DNA of 64,000 nt from Microvirga splendida (GTDB lineage: Bacteria > Pseudomonadota > Alphaproteobacteria > Rhizobiales > Beijerinckiaceae): contig NZ_JAELXT010000012.1 of NCBI RefSeq assembly GCF_016427565.1, positions 1 to 64,000 on the forward strand. The letters are read 5' to 3'. How positions within the stretch are numbered: position 1 is the stretch's first letter; the number at the start of each line of letters is the position of its first letter. The notes beneath the pieces are model-generated. The model worked only from the letters and a program-made list of their open reading frames with translations, made no database searches and had not been told where the DNA came from. The translations under genes and the position numbers were made by a program. Shown here in pieces: positions 18,447-28,361 of this stretch.

Positions 18447-20870
18447 CTACGAGCGCAGCACCGCGCCGGTCTTCTTCGACACCTCGCCGACGATCTTGGC
18501 GGACACCGCCTCGATCTCCACGTCGGTGAGCGTCTTCTCCGTGGGCTGGAGCGTAACAGCGATGGCCACGGACTTCTTGTCCGGGTCGATGCCGGTGCCC
18601 TCGTAGATGTCGAACACGTCGACGCCCACGATGAGCTGGCGCTCCGCTCCTTGCGCCGCCTTCACGATGTCGCCGGCCGCCACGTCGCGGCCGACCACGA
18701 AGGCGAAGTCGCGGGTGAGCGGCTGGAAGTCGGGCAGATTCAGCTTCGGCTTCATCTTGGTCGGCTTCGCCTTGGGCGGCGGCAGCGCGTCGAGATTGAG
18801 CTCGAAGGCCACCAGCGGACCCTTCAGGTCGAGGGCTTTCAGCACCTTCGGGTGAACCTCGCCGAAAGCGCCGACCACGTTCTTGGGCCCGAACTGCAGG
18901 GTGCCCGAACGACCGGGATGGAACCAGGCCGGCCCGCCGGCCACGATCTGGAGACCGCCCGAGGGGATGCCGAGCGCCGCCAGCAGCGCCAGCACGTCGG
19001 CCTTGGCGTCGAAGGCGTCGACGCTCTGCGCGCCGCCGTCCCAGTGACGGCCCACGCCTTCGGCCCGTGCCGTGCCACGGCGCACGGCCGCTGCCTTGAT
19101 CGACTGGCCCTCAGGCTCGTCCGACGCGAAGGTCTGGCCGACCTCGAACAGAGCCACGTCGCCGAGGCCGCGATCCGCGTTGCGCTGCGCCGCCTTCAGG
19201 AGGCCGGGCAGCAGGGATGGGCGCATGTCGGAGAGCTCGGCCGCGATGGGATTGGCGAGCGCCAGCCGCTCATCGCCGCCGCCGAACAGCTCCGCCTCGC
19301 TCTTGGCGATGAAGGACCAGGTGACGGCCTCCACCAGACCGCGCACCGCGAGCGACCGGCGGGCTAGCCGCGTGCGCTTCTGGATCAGGGTCAGGATAGG
19401 CTTGGCAACCACGTCTTCGAGGCGGGGCAAGGGCTTGGGCTCGATGCGGTCGACGCCGGCGATGCGGATGACTTCCTCGACGAGATCGGCCTTGCCCTCG
19501 ATGTCCGGGCGCCAGGACGGAGCCGTGACGCTGACGCGCTCGCCCGAGCCCTGCACCTGGAAGCCGAGCTTCTTCAGGATCTGCTCGGACTCGGAAGGCT
19601 GCACGTCGAGACCCGACAGGCGCGGCACCTCGCTCCAGGGGAACTCGATCACGCGCGTCGCCTCCGGCACCTTGCCGGCAATCACGGCCTCGGTCGGCTC
19701 ACCGCCGCACAGGTCGATGACCAACTGCGTGGCGAGATCGAGCCCCGGCACGGTGAAGGCCGGATCGACGCCACGCTCGAAGCGGTAGCGCGCATCGGTG
19801 ATGATGCCGAGCTTGCGGCCCGACTGCGCGATGTTCAGCGGATCCCACAGGGCGGATTCGATCAGCACGTCGGTGGTGGTCTCGTCCGATCCGGAATGCT
19901 CGCCGCCCATGATGCCGGCGATGGATTCCACGCCGCTCTCGTCGGCGATCACCACGTTGCCGGAATCGAGCTTGTAGGTGCGCCCGTCGAGGGCCAGCAC
20001 CTCCTCGCCCTCCTTTGCCCGGCGAATGGTGAGATTGCCCTTCACCTTCTTGAGGTCGAAGACGTGCAGCGGACGGCCGCGATCGAAGGTGAAGTAGTTG
20101 GTGATGTCCACCAGGGCGTTGATCGGGCGAAGGCCGATGGCGAGCAGGCGGCGCTGCATCCAGTCCGGCGACGGGCCGTTCTTCACGCCGCGCACGAGGC
20201 GCAGCGCGAAGGCCGGGCAGAGCTTCGCGTCCTCGCCCGAGAAATCGAGCGTCACGGAGACCGGGCAGGCGCCCTTGCCCTGGACGGGCGTAACAGTGTC
20301 ATTCTTGAGGGTGCCGAGGCCGGCGGCCGCGAGATCGCGGGCGATGCCGTGGATCGACGTGCAATCCGGGCGGTTCGGCGTCAGGTTGATCTCGATCACC
20401 GGATCGTCGAGCCCGGCATAGGCCGCGTAGGGCTGCCCCACCGGCGCATCCTCGGGCAGGTCGATAATGCCGTCGTGATCGTCGGAGATCTCAAGCTCGG
20501 AGCCCGAGCACAGCATGCCCTTGCTCTCGACGCCGCGGATGGTGCCGACGCCCAGCGTAATGTTCTTGCCCGGAATGTAGGTGCCGGGCGGCGCGAACAC
20601 GCTCTTCATGCCGGTGCGGGCGTTGGGCGCGCCGCAGACGACCTGGATCGGGTCCCCCTCGCCCGTATCGACCATGCACACGCGCAGGCGGTCGGCATTG
20701 GGGTGCTGCACGGCGGAGACCACATAGGCGACCTTGTATGGCGCCAGCGCCTTCGCCTTGTCCTCCACACCCTCGACCTCGAGGCCGATGCGGGTGAGCG
20801 TCTCGACGATCTCGTCGAAGGAGGCCGAGGTCTCGAGGTGATCCTTGAGCCAGGAGAGAGTGAATTTCAT
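18447..20870 (-). CDS. pheT: Phenylalanine-tRNA ligase beta subunit
   Basis: 807 aa, the standard bacterial length. Domains in order: an N-terminal tRNA-binding (OB) domain with [17 protein letters not shown] near residue 50, B3/B4 editing domain, B5 domain (about 400-475), catalytic-like core and C-terminal FDX-ACB anticodon-binding domain ([15 protein letters not shown] near 710). It works as an alpha2-beta2 complex with PheS. It is preceded by a composite repeat separating it from pheS by about 120 bp, so coupling is looser than in many genomes. Confidence 0.97.
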   Translation of the reverse strand: MKFTLSWLKDHLETSASFDEIVETLTRIGLEVEGVEDKAKALAPYKVAYVVSAVQHPNADRLRVCMVDTGEGDPIQVVCGAPNARTGMKSVFAPPGTYIPGKNITLGVGTIRGVESKGMLCSGSELEISDDHDGIIDLPEDAPVGQPYAAYAGLDDPVIEINLTPNRPDCTSIHGIARDLAAAGLGTLKNDTVTPVQGKGACPVSVTLDFSGEDAKLCPAFALRLVRGVKNGPSPDWMQRRLLAIGLRPINALVDITNYFTFDRGRPLHVFDLKKVKGNLTIRRAKEGEEVLALDGRTYKLDSGNVVIADESGVESIAGIMGGEHSGSDETTTDVLIESALWDPLNIAQSGRKLGIITDARYRFERGVDPAFTVPGLDLATQLVIDLCGGEPTEAVIAGKVPEATRVIEFPWSEVPRLSGLDVQPSESEQILKKLGFQVQGSGERVSVTAPSWRPDIEGKADLVEEVIRIAGVDRIEPKPLPRLEDVVAKPILTLIQKRTRLARRSLAVRGLVEAVTWSFIAKSEAELFGGGDERLALANPIAAELSDMRPSLLPGLLKAAQRNADRGLGDVALFEVGQTFASDEPEGQSIKAAAVRRGTARAEGVGRHWDGGAQSVDAFDAKADVLALLAALGIPSGGLQIVAGGPAWFHPGRSGTLQFGPKNVVGAFGEVHPKVLKALDLKGPLVAFELNLDALPPPKAKPTKMKPKLNLPDFQPLTRDFAFVVGRDVAAGDIVKAAQGAERQLIVGVDVFDIYEGTGIDPDKKSVAIAVTLQPTEKTLTDVEIEAVSAKIVGEVSKKTGAVLRS

Positions 20871-20880
20871 GACACTGTTC

Positions 20881-20995
20881 CTTGAGTGTCATCCCGGACT
20901 GGCGGGGCCAGATCCGGGATCGTGATCAGAATGGGGTGCCTTCTCGTCTTGCGATCCCGGCTCTTCGCGATGCTTCGGCCGGGATGACGCTCAAG
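20881..20995. repeat. Nested palindromic repeat between pheS and pheT
   Basis: Outer arms 20881-20899 and 20977-20995 pair at 17 of 19 positions (CTTGAG-GTCATCCCGG core). An inner pair CCGGGATCG 20914-20922 / 20952-20960 is perfect. It shares the GTCATCCCGGA core with the repeat at 40127-40162. It overlaps the last codon of pheS and could act as an RNA processing or attenuation point between pheS and pheT. Confidence 0.7.
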
Positions 20996-22073
20996 ACGTG
21001 AGGCCGCTGACGAGGCTCGGGATGTCGAGCGGGCGGAAGCCGTAATGGTTCAGCCAGCGCACATCGGCCTCGAAGAAGGGGCGCAGGTCCGGCATGCCGT
21101 ATTTGAGCATGGCGATGCGGTCGATCCCCATGCCCCAGGCGAAGCCCTGGTACTCGTCCGGGTCGAGCCCGCAATTGCGCAGCACGTTCGGATGGACCAT
21201 GCCGCAGCCCAGGATCTCGAGCCAGTCGGTGCCCTCGCCGAAGCGGATCTCGCCGCCCTTGCGCGAGCACTGGATGTCGACCTCGGCGGACGGCTCCGTG
21301 AAGGGGAAGAAGGACGGGCGGAACCGCATCTTCACCTGATCGACCTCGAAGAAGGCCTTGCAGAACTCCTCCAGGATCCACTTCATGTGCGCGATGTTGG
21401 CCTGCTTGTCGATGACGAGGCCTTCCACCTGGTGGAACATCGGCGTGTGGGTCTGGTCGGAGTCGTGCCGGTAGGTCCGGCCCGGGATGATCACCCGGAT
21501 CGGCGGTGCCTTGGAGGTCATGGTGCGGATCTGGACCGGCGAGGTGTGCGTGCGCAGCACCTTGCGCTCGCCCTTCTCATCGGGGGCAAGGAAGAAGGTG
21601 TCGTGCATCTCGCGGGCCGGATGGCCCTCGGGGAAGTTCAGCGCCGTGAAGTTGAGATAGTCGGTCTCGATATCCGGCCCCTCGGCCACGGAGAAGCCCA
21701 TGTCGGCGAAGATCGCCGTCAGCTCCTCGATCACCTGGCTGATCGGGTGGATGCGGCCGCGGGATTCGGGAGCCTCGGGCGCCTGCAGCGTCACGTCGAT
21801 GCGCTCGGCGGCAAGCCGGGCTTCGAGCGCTGCTCCGGCCAGCGTCTCCTTCTTGGCTGCGATGGCGCCCTGCACGGTGTCGCGCAGGCCGTTGATGAGC
21901 GGGCCACGTTCTTTCCGTTCCTCGGGCGTCATGGCCCCGAGGGTCTTCAGCAATTCGGAGACGGAGCCCTTCTTGCCGAGCGCGGACACGCGCACGGTTT
22001 CCAGGGCCGCTTCGTCGCCGGCGGCCTCGACCTGGGTGAGCAGGTCACGTTCGAGTTGGTTGAGATCGGTCAT
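20991..22073 (-). CDS. pheS: Phenylalanine-tRNA ligase alpha subunit
   Basis: 360 aa from the ATG at 22071-22073, preceded by AGGGA. N-terminal coiled-coil arm (residues 1-90), then class II aminoacyl-tRNA synthetase core with motif 2 ([17 protein letters not shown]) and motif 3 ([18 protein letters not shown]). It activates phenylalanine and pairs with PheT. It follows rplT with a 190-bp gap that holds a strong hairpin at 22218-22246, in the conserved order infC-rpmI-rplT-pheS-pheT. Confidence 0.97.
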   Translation of the reverse strand: MTDLNQLERDLLTQVEAAGDEAALETVRVSALGKKGSVSELLKTLGAMTPEERKERGPLINGLRDTVQGAIAAKKETLAGAALEARLAAERIDVTLQAPEAPESRGRIHPISQVIEELTAIFADMGFSVAEGPDIETDYLNFTALNFPEGHPAREMHDTFFLAPDEKGERKVLRTHTSPVQIRTMTSKAPPIRVIIPGRTYRHDSDQTHTPMFHQVEGLVIDKQANIAHMKWILEEFCKAFFEVDQVKMRFRPSFFPFTEPSAEVDIQCSRKGGEIRFGEGTDWLEILGCGMVHPNVLRNCGLDPDEYQGFAWGMGIDRIAMLKYGMPDLRPFFEADVRWLNHYGFRPLDIPSLVSGLTS

Positions 22074-22217
22074 CGGTCCCTGGCCAGATGCAAGCGCCAC
22101 ATGAGAGGCGCCCTGAGTGAGGCGCGGCGCGGGAACCGTCAAGTCGTCCGAGCCGCGAAATGGCAACCGACAGCGCGGGGCCGTCAGCGCGGGTGGTCTC
22201 GGAGAAGGGGGAGAAGG

Positions 22218-22246
22218 CGGTGCGGCTGAACGAGCCAGCCGCACCG
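22218..22246 (-). terminator. Hairpin after rplT, possible terminator or pheS leader element
   Basis: Perfect 11-bp arms CGGTGCGGCTG (22218-22228 / 22236-22246), loop 7 nt, 20 bp past the rplT stop on the minus strand. The tail is CCTTCTCCCCCTTCT, pyrimidine-rich but not a clean T-run. It could reduce read-through into pheS or be an attenuator; I see no Phe-rich leader peptide. Confidence 0.5.
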
Positions 22247-22266
22247 AAAGCTAGTCTATCCGGCTT

Positions 22267-22635
22267 TTAGGCGGCCTGCTGCGGCAGGGCGGCCTTGGCG
22301 CGCTCCACGTAGGCGGCGAAAGCCGCCGGCTCGTGGATGGCCAGCTCGGACAGGACCTTGCGATCGACCTCGATCCCAGCCTTGCCGAGACCGTCGATAA
22401 ATCGGGAATAGGTCATGTCATGCATGCGGACAGCGGCATTGAGGCGCTGGATCCACAGAGCGCGGAAGGTGCGCTTCTTGTTGCGACGGTCGCGCGTCGC
22501 ATACTGCATGCTCTTCTCGACCGCCTGCTTGGCAATGCGGATCGTATTCTTGCGGCGGCCGTAGAAGCCCTTGGCTGCCTTGAAAACCTTCTTGTGCTTG
22601 GCGTGAGATGTTACGCCACGTTTGACGCGGGCCAT
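22267..22635 (-). CDS. rplT: 50S ribosomal protein L20
   Basis: 122 aa, highly basic, with the family N-terminus [20 protein letters not shown] and the [22 protein letters not shown]-terminal segment. L20 binds 23S rRNA during early 50S assembly and in several bacteria represses its own operon. It starts 42 bp after rpmI and has GAAGGAG just upstream. Full length. Confidence 0.98.
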   Translation of the reverse strand: MARVKRGVTSHAKHKKVFKAAKGFYGRRKNTIRIAKQAVEKSMQYATRDRRNKKRTFRALWIQRLNAAVRMHDMTYSRFIDGLGKAGIEVDRKVLSELAIHEPAAFAAYVERAKAALPQQAA

Positions 22636-22677
22636 TTAAAAAACTCCTTCAAAATCCGGGATGTGGGAAGAAACGCC

Positions 22678-22878
22678 TCAGCCGTTGGGCAGGAAGTACT
22701 TCTTCACGTTGTACGCATCACCCTCGAACATGGTCGTGGTGCCGCGCAGGTTGCGGATCTGCTTGTTGGTCCGCTTGATCATCCCGTGGCGCTTGCCGGC
22801 CTGGGCGTAAACGACCTTGCCGGTGCCAGTGATCTTGAAGCGCTTTTTCGCGCCAGACTTCGTCTTCAGCTTGGGCAT
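22678..22878 (-). CDS. rpmI: 50S ribosomal protein L35
   Basis: 66 aa from the ATG at 22876-22878, preceded by AAAGGAG. The sequence [20 protein letters not shown] is diagnostic. An upstream in-frame ATG exists but would add an unrelated 24 residues. The 200-bp spacer before it contains several hairpins that may control it. Confidence 0.98.
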   Translation of the reverse strand: MPKLKTKSGAKKRFKITGTGKVVYAQAGKRHGMIKRTNKQIRNLRGTTTMFEGDAYNVKKYFLPNG

Positions 22879-22939
22879 TTGGCTCTCCTTTGGACAGGCC
22901 TCGGGAGCGGTAGAACCGCCCCTCGGCCTTTTCATTGCT

Positions 22940-23055
22940 GCATTGAGCAAAACAAACCGCCACGGCAGCCCTAACGGCCGGGCGGTTCGATGAAGGCGGC
23001 CTTATGACAGAAGGCCGCCCAAAAAGCAATGGCCGCCGGTGCCCCGACGGCCATG
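22940..23055 (-). promoter_or_regulatory. Hairpin cluster in the infC-rpmI spacer (attenuator candidate)
   Basis: Three stems on the minus strand after infC. (1) 23031-23039/23044-23052, GC-rich arms with one G-U pair, followed by ATTGCTTTTT: a terminator-like unit. (2) 22995-23003/23011-23019, perfect arms GGCGGCCTT. (3) 22955-22961/22981-22987, arms AACCGCC followed by TGTTTTG, again terminator-like. In E. coli and Bacillus this operon is controlled by L20 acting on mRNA in this region, so a leader regulating rpmI-rplT is plausible here; this is inference from position and structure. Confidence 0.55.
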
Positions 23056-23078
23056 AATTTCTCTGTTCAAGGAGCGCT

Positions 23079-23621
23079 TTAGCGCGGCGCCAGGACCATG
23101 ACGACCTGACGGCCCTCGAAGTTCGGCTCCATCTCGACCTTGGCGATATCGCCCACATCGGCCTTGACCCGGTCCAGGACCTTCAGGCCCAGGGACTGGT
23201 GGGCCATTTCGCGACCGCGGAAGCGCAGGGTGATCTTCACCTTGTTGCCTTCCTCGAAGAAGCCCTTCATGGCCTTCATCTTGACCTCGTAATCGTGGTC
23301 ATCGATGCCGGGACGCAGCTTGATTTCCTTGACCTCGACCGTCTTCTGCTTCTTGCGCGCCTCAGCGGCCTTCTTCTGCTCCAGAAAGCGGAATTTGCCG
23401 TAATCGAGGATCTTGCAGACGGGGGGGGTTGCGTTCGGCGAGATCTCCACGAGATCGAGGCCCGCGTCTTCAGCAACCTTCAGGGCATCGAAGAAGGGAA
23501 CCACGCCCCGGTTCTGCCCTGCATCGTCGATCAGCTGCACTTCGCGGACACCGCGAATGTCTCGGTTGGCGCGCGGTCCGTCCTTTTGCGGCACCGGCAT
23601 GGCTCTCATTGGTCTGCGAAT
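23079..23621 (-). CDS. infC: Translation initiation factor IF-3, likely AUU start
   Basis: 180 aa if it starts at the ATT at 23619-23621, which has AGGAG nine bases upstream. ATG codons at 23607-23609 and 23598-23600 follow within the leader (IRRPMRAM) but have no ribosome site. The open frame continues upstream without an ATG near a ribosome site. AUU is the classical infC start, used for autoregulation because IF-3 rejects it. The protein has the N-domain ([20 protein letters not shown]), Lys-rich linker and C-domain ([13 protein letters not shown]), and ends in MVLAPR. It is first in infC-rpmI-rplT-pheS-pheT. Confidence 0.93.
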   Translation of the reverse strand: MRRPMRAMPVPQKDGPRANRDIRGVREVQLIDDAGQNRGVVPFFDALKVAEDAGLDLVEISPNATPPVCKILDYGKFRFLEQKKAAEARKKQKTVEVKEIKLRPGIDDHDYEVKMKAMKGFFEEGNKVKITLRFRGREMAHQSLGLKVLDRVKADVGDIAKVEMEPNFEGRQVVMVLAPR

Positions 23622-23712
23622 GGCTCGTATCTCCTGTTGAGGGCTTAAGCTGAGGATTGGAGATCCCGGGGGATCCCTGCTGTGCATGCTCAGCCTTGCC
23701 ACGAATGATTCG

Positions 23713-23741
23713 ACATTTCGCGCAAACGCGCGGGAAGTCAA
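23713..23741 (-). promoter_or_regulatory. Candidate infC operon promoter
   Basis: On the minus strand TTGACT (23736-23741) and AAATGT (23713-23718) are spaced exactly 17 bp, about 92 bp upstream of the ATT start. The -35 overlaps the stop codon of the glycosyltransferase gene. The -35 is good, the -10 weak, as usual in this class. Confidence 0.5.
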
Positions 23742-24982
23742 CTTGTTCTATGGGTAAATCGGCCCTCCAGGAGGGCGGAATAGACATCCAGCGTGCCGGC
23801 CACCATGCGTTCGAGGGAGAAATGCCGCTCCACATGCGCCCTGGCTCTCGCAGCCAAGGCGATTCTCGCGCTGGCTCCGAGGCCGAGCGCAGCGCCGACC
23901 GCCTCGGCCAGCGCATCCGCATCGCCGGCCGGGATGCGCCAACCCGTCCGCTCGTGCGGCTGGACCGCCGGCGGGGCCAGCACCGTCTCCGGCACGGCCC
24001 CGAGATCGGAGACCACCACGGGCGTGCCCATGGCCTGCGCCTCCACGGCCGAGCGCCCGAAGGCCTCCGGCTCGGTGGACGGCACGGTCACGACGGAGGC
24101 CGCCAGGAAAGCCGCCGGCATATCGGTGCAATGGCCGACCCGGCGCACGACGCCCTTGAGCTTCTTCGCGTCGATCAGGCTGTCGAGATCCTTCACATAG
24201 GAGCCCCGCCCCTGCGGATCGCCGGCCAGGATATAGGCGACATCGGCGAGGCCTGCATCGCGCAGTTTGGCAGCGGCCTCGATCAGCAGCTTCTGGCCCT
24301 TCCACCCAGTCAGGCGGGCGGCGAGCAGCACGACCCGCTCATGGGGCGCCACCTCCCAGGCCTTGCGCAGGGCCTCGACCCGCTCCGGCGCCACAGCGCG
24401 GGGCGAGAAGACGGAGAAGTCCGTGCCCCGGTGGAGCACCCGGATCCGCTCGCCGGCCTGGGGATAGACCGAGCGGATCAGCTCGCCCGTGTAGTGTGAA
24501 TTGGCGATGACCGCATCGCCTCGGGCCATCACGGAATTGTAGAGGACCTTCACCGAGGAGCGGCCGGAATAGCTGCCGTGATAGGTGGTCACGAACGGGA
24601 TGTTGAGGGAGCGCGCCGCCCCCAGACCGACCCAGGCCGGGGCCCGCGAGCGGGCATGCACCAGGGAGACCCGCTCGTCATGGCAGATCCGCGCGAGCTT
24701 TCGCACGTTGAGAAGCATGGAAAATGGGTTCTTCGTCGCGGCCGGAAAGGGAATCCAGATGCCGCCCTTGGTCTGGAGCTCTCCGACAAGGCGACCGCCT
24801 TCCGTCGCCACCAGCGCCCTGGCACCGGCATGAACCAGCCCCTCGGCGATGTCCACGGTGGTGCGCTCCGCCCCTCCCGCCTCGAGTTCGGGGACGATCT
24901 GAAGAATGGTCCGGCCCGCCAGCGGGTGCAGGTGGGAGGACGGAAATGCCATCCCTCCGCCGGGTCGCGATGAAAAACTCAC
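23738..24982 (-). CDS. Glycosyltransferase family 4 (GT-B) protein
   Basis: 414 aa from a GTG at 24980-24982; an ATG at 24950-24952 is the alternative (404 aa) but GGAGGG directly abuts it with no spacing. The N-domain has [14 protein letters not shown] near residue 36. The C-domain has the donor-binding ExxxxxxxE element in [18 protein letters not shown] near residue 320. It probably transfers a sugar from a nucleotide donor onto a lipid or polysaccharide. No other cell-surface sugar genes are adjacent. It is divergent from the alpha/beta hydrolase with an 82-bp gap. Confidence 0.88.
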   Translation of the reverse strand: MSFSSRPGGGMAFPSSHLHPLAGRTILQIVPELEAGGAERTTVDIAEGLVHAGARALVATEGGRLVGELQTKGGIWIPFPAATKNPFSMLLNVRKLARICHDERVSLVHARSRAPAWVGLGAARSLNIPFVTTYHGSYSGRSSVKVLYNSVMARGDAVIANSHYTGELIRSVYPQAGERIRVLHRGTDFSVFSPRAVAPERVEALRKAWEVAPHERVVLLAARLTGWKGQKLLIEAAAKLRDAGLADVAYILAGDPQGRGSYVKDLDSLIDAKKLKGVVRRVGHCTDMPAAFLAASVVTVPSTEPEAFGRSAVEAQAMGTPVVVSDLGAVPETVLAPPAVQPHERTGWRIPAGDADALAEAVGAALGLGASARIALAARARAHVERHFSLERMVAGTLDVYSALLEGRFTHRTS

Positions 24983-25064
24983 GGAAGTCAGAGCCTTCTC
25001 AAAAGAATCGTCCCAAAGAATCGTCTATGACGCTTGCTTCAAAGCAGTTGAGGATGAGTTAACC

Positions 25065-25820
25065 ATGCCGCAAAGCGTCACGGTCGGCCAGGATGCCCGC
25101 CCTATCGCCGTTCTCGCCCGGGAGGGCAAGGGCCCGCCCGTGGTCTGGCTCGGAGGCTTCATGTCGGACATGCGGGCCACCAAGGCCACCGCCCTCGACG
25201 AATGGGCCGAACGGAACGGCCGCGCCTTCGTGCGCTTCGATTACAGCGGCCATGGCGAATCGGGCGGCGCCTTCGAGGAAGGCACGATCTCCCGCTGGCT
25301 CGAGGATGCGCTCGCGGTCATCGAGCGCTTCGTCCGGGAGCGGCCGGTTCTCGTCGGCTCGTCGATGGGCGGCTGGATCAGCCTTCTGGCGGCCCGCCAT
25401 CTCATGGACAGAGGGCCGGACCTCGCCCCCGCCGGCATGGTGCTGATCGCGCCTGCCGTGGACATGACCGAGCGGCTGATGTGGGAGCGCTTTCCCGAAG
25501 ACCTGAAGCGGAGCATCCAGGAGACGGGCGTCTTTCACCGCCCTTCCGCCTATTCCGACGATCCCTACCCCATCACCTTGGGGTTGATCGAGGACGGCCG
25601 CGATCACCTGTTGCTCGACCGGCCGATCCAGACCGGCTGCCCGGTGCATATCCTGCAGGGGATGGAGGATCCCGACGTGCCCTGGAGCCATGCGATGGAA
25701 CTGGTGGAGCACCTGCCGGGAGACAGCGTATCGCTCACGCTGATCAAAGACGGAGACCACCGGCTCTCGCGACCGGAGGACATAGAGCGGTTGATCGCAG
25801 CCGTCGCGGCCATTGCTTGA
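25065..25820 (+). CDS. Alpha/beta hydrolase
   Basis: 251 aa from the ATG at 25065 with AGGA ten bases upstream. The oxyanion turn WLGGF is near residue 28, the nucleophile elbow GSSMGGW near residue 100 (Ser), a late Asp in EDPDVPW and the catalytic His in DGDHRLS. It is a soluble esterase of the ABHD10/carboxylesterase-like type; substrate unknown. It is convergent with the DUF1150 gene and a 9-bp-stem hairpin covers the junction. Confidence 0.88.
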   Translation: MPQSVTVGQDARPIAVLAREGKGPPVVWLGGFMSDMRATKATALDEWAERNGRAFVRFDYSGHGESGGAFEEGTISRWLEDALAVIERFVRERPVLVGSSMGGWISLLAARHLMDRGPDLAPAGMVLIAPAVDMTERLMWERFPEDLKRSIQETGVFHRPSAYSDDPYPITLGLIEDGRDHLLLDRPIQTGCPVHILQGMEDPDVPWSHAMELVEHLPGDSVSLTLIKDGDHRLSRPEDIERLIAAVAAIA

Positions 25821-25832
25821 GAGTGATTAGGT

Positions 25833-25855
25833 GGTGAGCCTAGTGCAGGCTCACC
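25833..25855. terminator. Hairpin at the convergent hydrolase/DUF1150 junction
   Basis: Perfect 9-bp arms GGTGAGCCT (25833-25841) and AGGCTCACC (25847-25855), loop AGTGC. It includes the stop codon and last codons of the DUF1150 gene. There is no T-run, so it may be a weak bidirectional or Rho-assisted terminator. Confidence 0.4.
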
Positions 25856-26112
25856 ATCGTCAGGTCATGCGCCCAGGCGTTGGCCACGGCCGCATCGTGG
25901 TTGTCGGTCAGCAGGATGGGTTCGCCGCTGGCGGACAGGAGCGCGAAGAGGCGCATGCCGGGCTCGAGCTTGGGAGCCTGGGGAAACAGCCGGGCGACCT
26001 CGTCGGACTCGATGGGCTTCACATAGGCCATCTGCCCCAGGCCCAGAGCGGCGAGCTCGGCCATATCGAGGACCGGCTCGTGATGGTTCTTGATCTCGAA
26101 GTTCATGGACAT
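25840..26112 (-). CDS. DUF1150 family protein
   Basis: 90 aa with a strong AAAGGAG ribosome site. The motif LGLGQMAYVKPI and the region LFALLSASGEPILLTDN match DUF1150, a short alphaproteobacterial family of unknown function. It begins 19 bp after the Hsp20 gene, as in many Hyphomicrobiales, so a link to heat-shock or chaperone function is inferred. Confidence 0.92.
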   Translation of the reverse strand: MSMNFEIKNHHEPVLDMAELAALGLGQMAYVKPIESDEVARLFPQAPKLEPGMRLFALLSASGEPILLTDNHDAAVANAWAHDLTMVSLH

Positions 26113-26131
26113 CTCCTTTCAGTCGATGCCG

Positions 26132-26566
26132 TCACACATTGTCCGGAGCGCTGATGTCGATCTTGCGGACGATCCGCTCCGGCTCGGGCCGGACGAGATC
26201 GATCGACAGCAATCCGTTGGACAAGTCCGCGCCCATGACCTCCATGCCGTCGACGAGGAGGAAGGTACGCTGGAACTGACGCGCGGCGATGCCGCGATGA
26301 AGGAAGTGCCTTGTCTTGTCGTCGGACTGGCGCCCCCGGATGACGAGCTGGTTTTCCTCCAGGGTCACCTCCAGCTGATCGCGGGTGAAACCGGCCACGG
26401 CCAGGGTGATGCGGAGGCGCTCGGGGGCGCTTTCCGTGCGAGCCAGACGCTCGATGTTGTAGGGCGGGTAGCCGTCCCCTGCCGCCTTGGCGACCCGATC
26501 GAGCGCCTGCTCGATCTCGTCGAAGCCTAACAGAAACGGATGCCCGAAGGGCGACTGACGCGACAT
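26132..26566 (-). CDS. Hsp20 / IbpA-type small heat-shock protein
   Basis: 144 aa. The alpha-crystallin domain starts at YPPYNIERL near residue 38 and runs to VRPEPERIV near 133. The motif LVIRGRQ and ARQFQRTF are typical of the IbpA class. The short tail after the domain holds an IDI sequence that can serve as the IxI anchor. It holds unfolded proteins for refolding. It has no obvious ribosome site next to the ATG (26564-26566) and a 181-bp upstream region, which might hide the site in structured RNA, but I cannot recognise a ROSE element. Confidence 0.92.
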   Translation of the reverse strand: MSRQSPFGHPFLLGFDEIEQALDRVAKAAGDGYPPYNIERLARTESAPERLRITLAVAGFTRDQLEVTLEENQLVIRGRQSDDKTRHFLHRGIAARQFQRTFLLVDGMEVMGADLSNGLLSIDLVRPEPERIVRKIDISAPDNV

Positions 26567-26747
26567 GTTCGAAGCCCAAGGTTAGAGGCACTTCGGTTGG
26601 TTCTGAGCCCGCCGATGCGGCACTCAAGTGGCTCGCAAACGAGCCGCTGTCAGCAATATGGATACGGCGTCCCGGCCGATCAAGACCCTGGCCAAGCCGC
26701 CCGGACAAGGGCCGGCTGTCACGGTAAACAGAGCGTGAGGAGCGGGC

Positions 26748-28148
26748 TTAGACCCGCCCGCGCCACCAGGCAACCTGCTCGGCCACCCGCACGGGTGACG
26801 TGCCGCCGAAGCTCGTCCGGGAGCGGACGGAGTTCTCGACGCCCAGCACGTCGTAGATGCCCTGGTGGATCTTGGGCTCGACCGCCTGCATGGCTTCGAG
26901 CGGCAGCTCCTCCAGGGTGCAGCCGCGGCTCTCCGCCTCGGACACGATGCGCCCGGTAATGTGGTGGGCGTCGCGGAAGGGGATGTTGAGGCTGCGCACG
27001 AGCCAGTCGGCAAGATCCGTCGCCGTGGAGAAGCCGGCGCCGGCCACGGCGGCCATGCGCTCGGGCACCGGCTCCAGGTCTCGGATCATGCCGGTCGTGG
27101 CGGCGAGCACGATCTCGAGGGTGTCGGCCGCATCGAAGACCTGCTCCTTGTCCTCCTGCATGTCCTTGGAATAGGCGAGCGGCAGGCCCTTCATGACGGT
27201 GAGCAGCGACACCAGAGAGCCGATGACCCGCCCGGACTTGCCGCGCACCAGTTCGGCGGCGTCCGGGTTGCGCTTCTGCGGCATCATGCTGGAGCCGGTG
27301 GTCCAGCGGTCTGGCAGGCGCACGAAGCCGAAGGGCGCTGACATCCAGATGATGATTTCTTCCGCAAGACGTGACAGATGCATGGCGCAGATGGAAGCCG
27401 CCGCCATGAACTCGATCAGGCTGTCCCGGTCGGACACGGTGTCGAGCGAATTGCGGGTCGGCCCGTCGAAGCCCAGCGCCTTAGCGGTCATATGCCGGTC
27501 GATGGGGAAGGACGTCCCGGCGAGCGCGCCGGCGCCGAGCGGGCACTCGTTCAGGCGCCCGCGGGAATCCCGGATGCGGCTGCGGTCGCGGCCGAACATC
27601 TCCACATAGGCCATAAGGTGGTGCCCGAAGGTCACCGGCTGGGCGCTCTGGAGATGGGTGAAGCCCGGCATCACGGTGGCGGCATGGGCCTCGGCCTTGT
27701 CGAGGAGGGCCTTGATCAGACTGGTGAGCTGCTCGTCCGTCCGGTCATGGGCCTCGCGCACCCAGAGGCGGATGTCGGTGGCCACCTGGTCGTTGCGGCT
27801 GCGGGCCGTATGGAGGCGGGCTGCCGGATCGCCGACGATCTCGCGAAGCCTGCTCTCCACGTTCATGTGGATGTCCTCCAGCGCCGTGGAGAAGCTGAAG
27901 GAGCCGGACTCGATCTCGCCCAGCACACGCTGGAGCCCCTGGTGGATGGCGTCCCGGTCGCTCTCGGCGATGATGCCCTGCCTGGCCAGCATGGTGCTGT
28001 GGGCGATGGAGCCCTGGACGTCCTGGGAGGCCAGCCGCTTGTCGAAATCGATGGAGGCGTTGATGGCTTCCATGAGCGCGCTGGGCGAGGACGAGAACCG
28101 CCCGCCCCACATGGAGTTGGCACCCGGTTTCTTGGCTTCTTCAGACAC
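26748..28148 (-). CDS. argH: Argininosuccinate lyase
   Basis: 466 aa. The fumarase/aspartase superfamily signature [13 protein letters not shown] lies near residue 284, with [12 protein letters not shown] near 114 and the catalytic-Ser loop intact. It makes arginine and fumarate from argininosuccinate in the last step of arginine synthesis. It stands alone here, divergent from a peptide importer with a 213-bp gap. In alphaproteobacteria argH often stands apart from other arg genes. Confidence 0.97.
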   Translation of the reverse strand: MSEEAKKPGANSMWGGRFSSSPSALMEAINASIDFDKRLASQDVQGSIAHSTMLARQGIIAESDRDAIHQGLQRVLGEIESGSFSFSTALEDIHMNVESRLREIVGDPAARLHTARSRNDQVATDIRLWVREAHDRTDEQLTSLIKALLDKAEAHAATVMPGFTHLQSAQPVTFGHHLMAYVEMFGRDRSRIRDSRGRLNECPLGAGALAGTSFPIDRHMTAKALGFDGPTRNSLDTVSDRDSLIEFMAAASICAMHLSRLAEEIIIWMSAPFGFVRLPDRWTTGSSMMPQKRNPDAAELVRGKSGRVIGSLVSLLTVMKGLPLAYSKDMQEDKEQVFDAADTLEIVLAATTGMIRDLEPVPERMAAVAGAGFSTATDLADWLVRSLNIPFRDAHHITGRIVSEAESRGCTLEELPLEAMQAVEPKIHQGIYDVLGVENSVRSRTSFGGTSPVRVAEQVAWWRGRV

Positions 28149-28299
28149 TGTGCTTCATCCGATCGAGAGGGTCCAGGAGCCTTTGCCACACTTTACCTCT
28201 TCAGGCCAAGCCGGATCGCTGCCCGGCCGCTGGGCAGGCTGAACAAAGGCCTTGCACACTTTGCCAGTTTAAAACCAGTTACTAGACTCGACATCGCTT

Positions 28300-28318
28300 G
28301 TATGATTTGCATTCATAC
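28300..28318. promoter_or_regulatory. Inverted repeat upstream of the peptide importer operon
   Basis: GTATGA (28300-28305) and TCATAC (28313-28318) pair perfectly around a 7-nt centre, 44 bp before the first importer gene. This is the size and symmetry of a dimeric repressor site. It is a candidate operator for the importer or for divergent argH control; no regulator gene is nearby. Confidence 0.35.
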
Positions 28319-28361
28319 TGGCGCAACAAAAAGCGCTCAGAGCGCTCCAAGGGAATGGCCA

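Noticed and set aside
23622-23741. Longer infC start upstream of the ATT
   Set aside because: Any earlier start would run into the glycosyltransferase end and the likely promoter and adds unrelated residues.
26567-26747. ROSE-type RNA thermometer before the Hsp20 gene
   Set aside because: The ATG lacks a clear ribosome site and the region has some dyads, but I could not match the ROSE 3' hairpin pattern.
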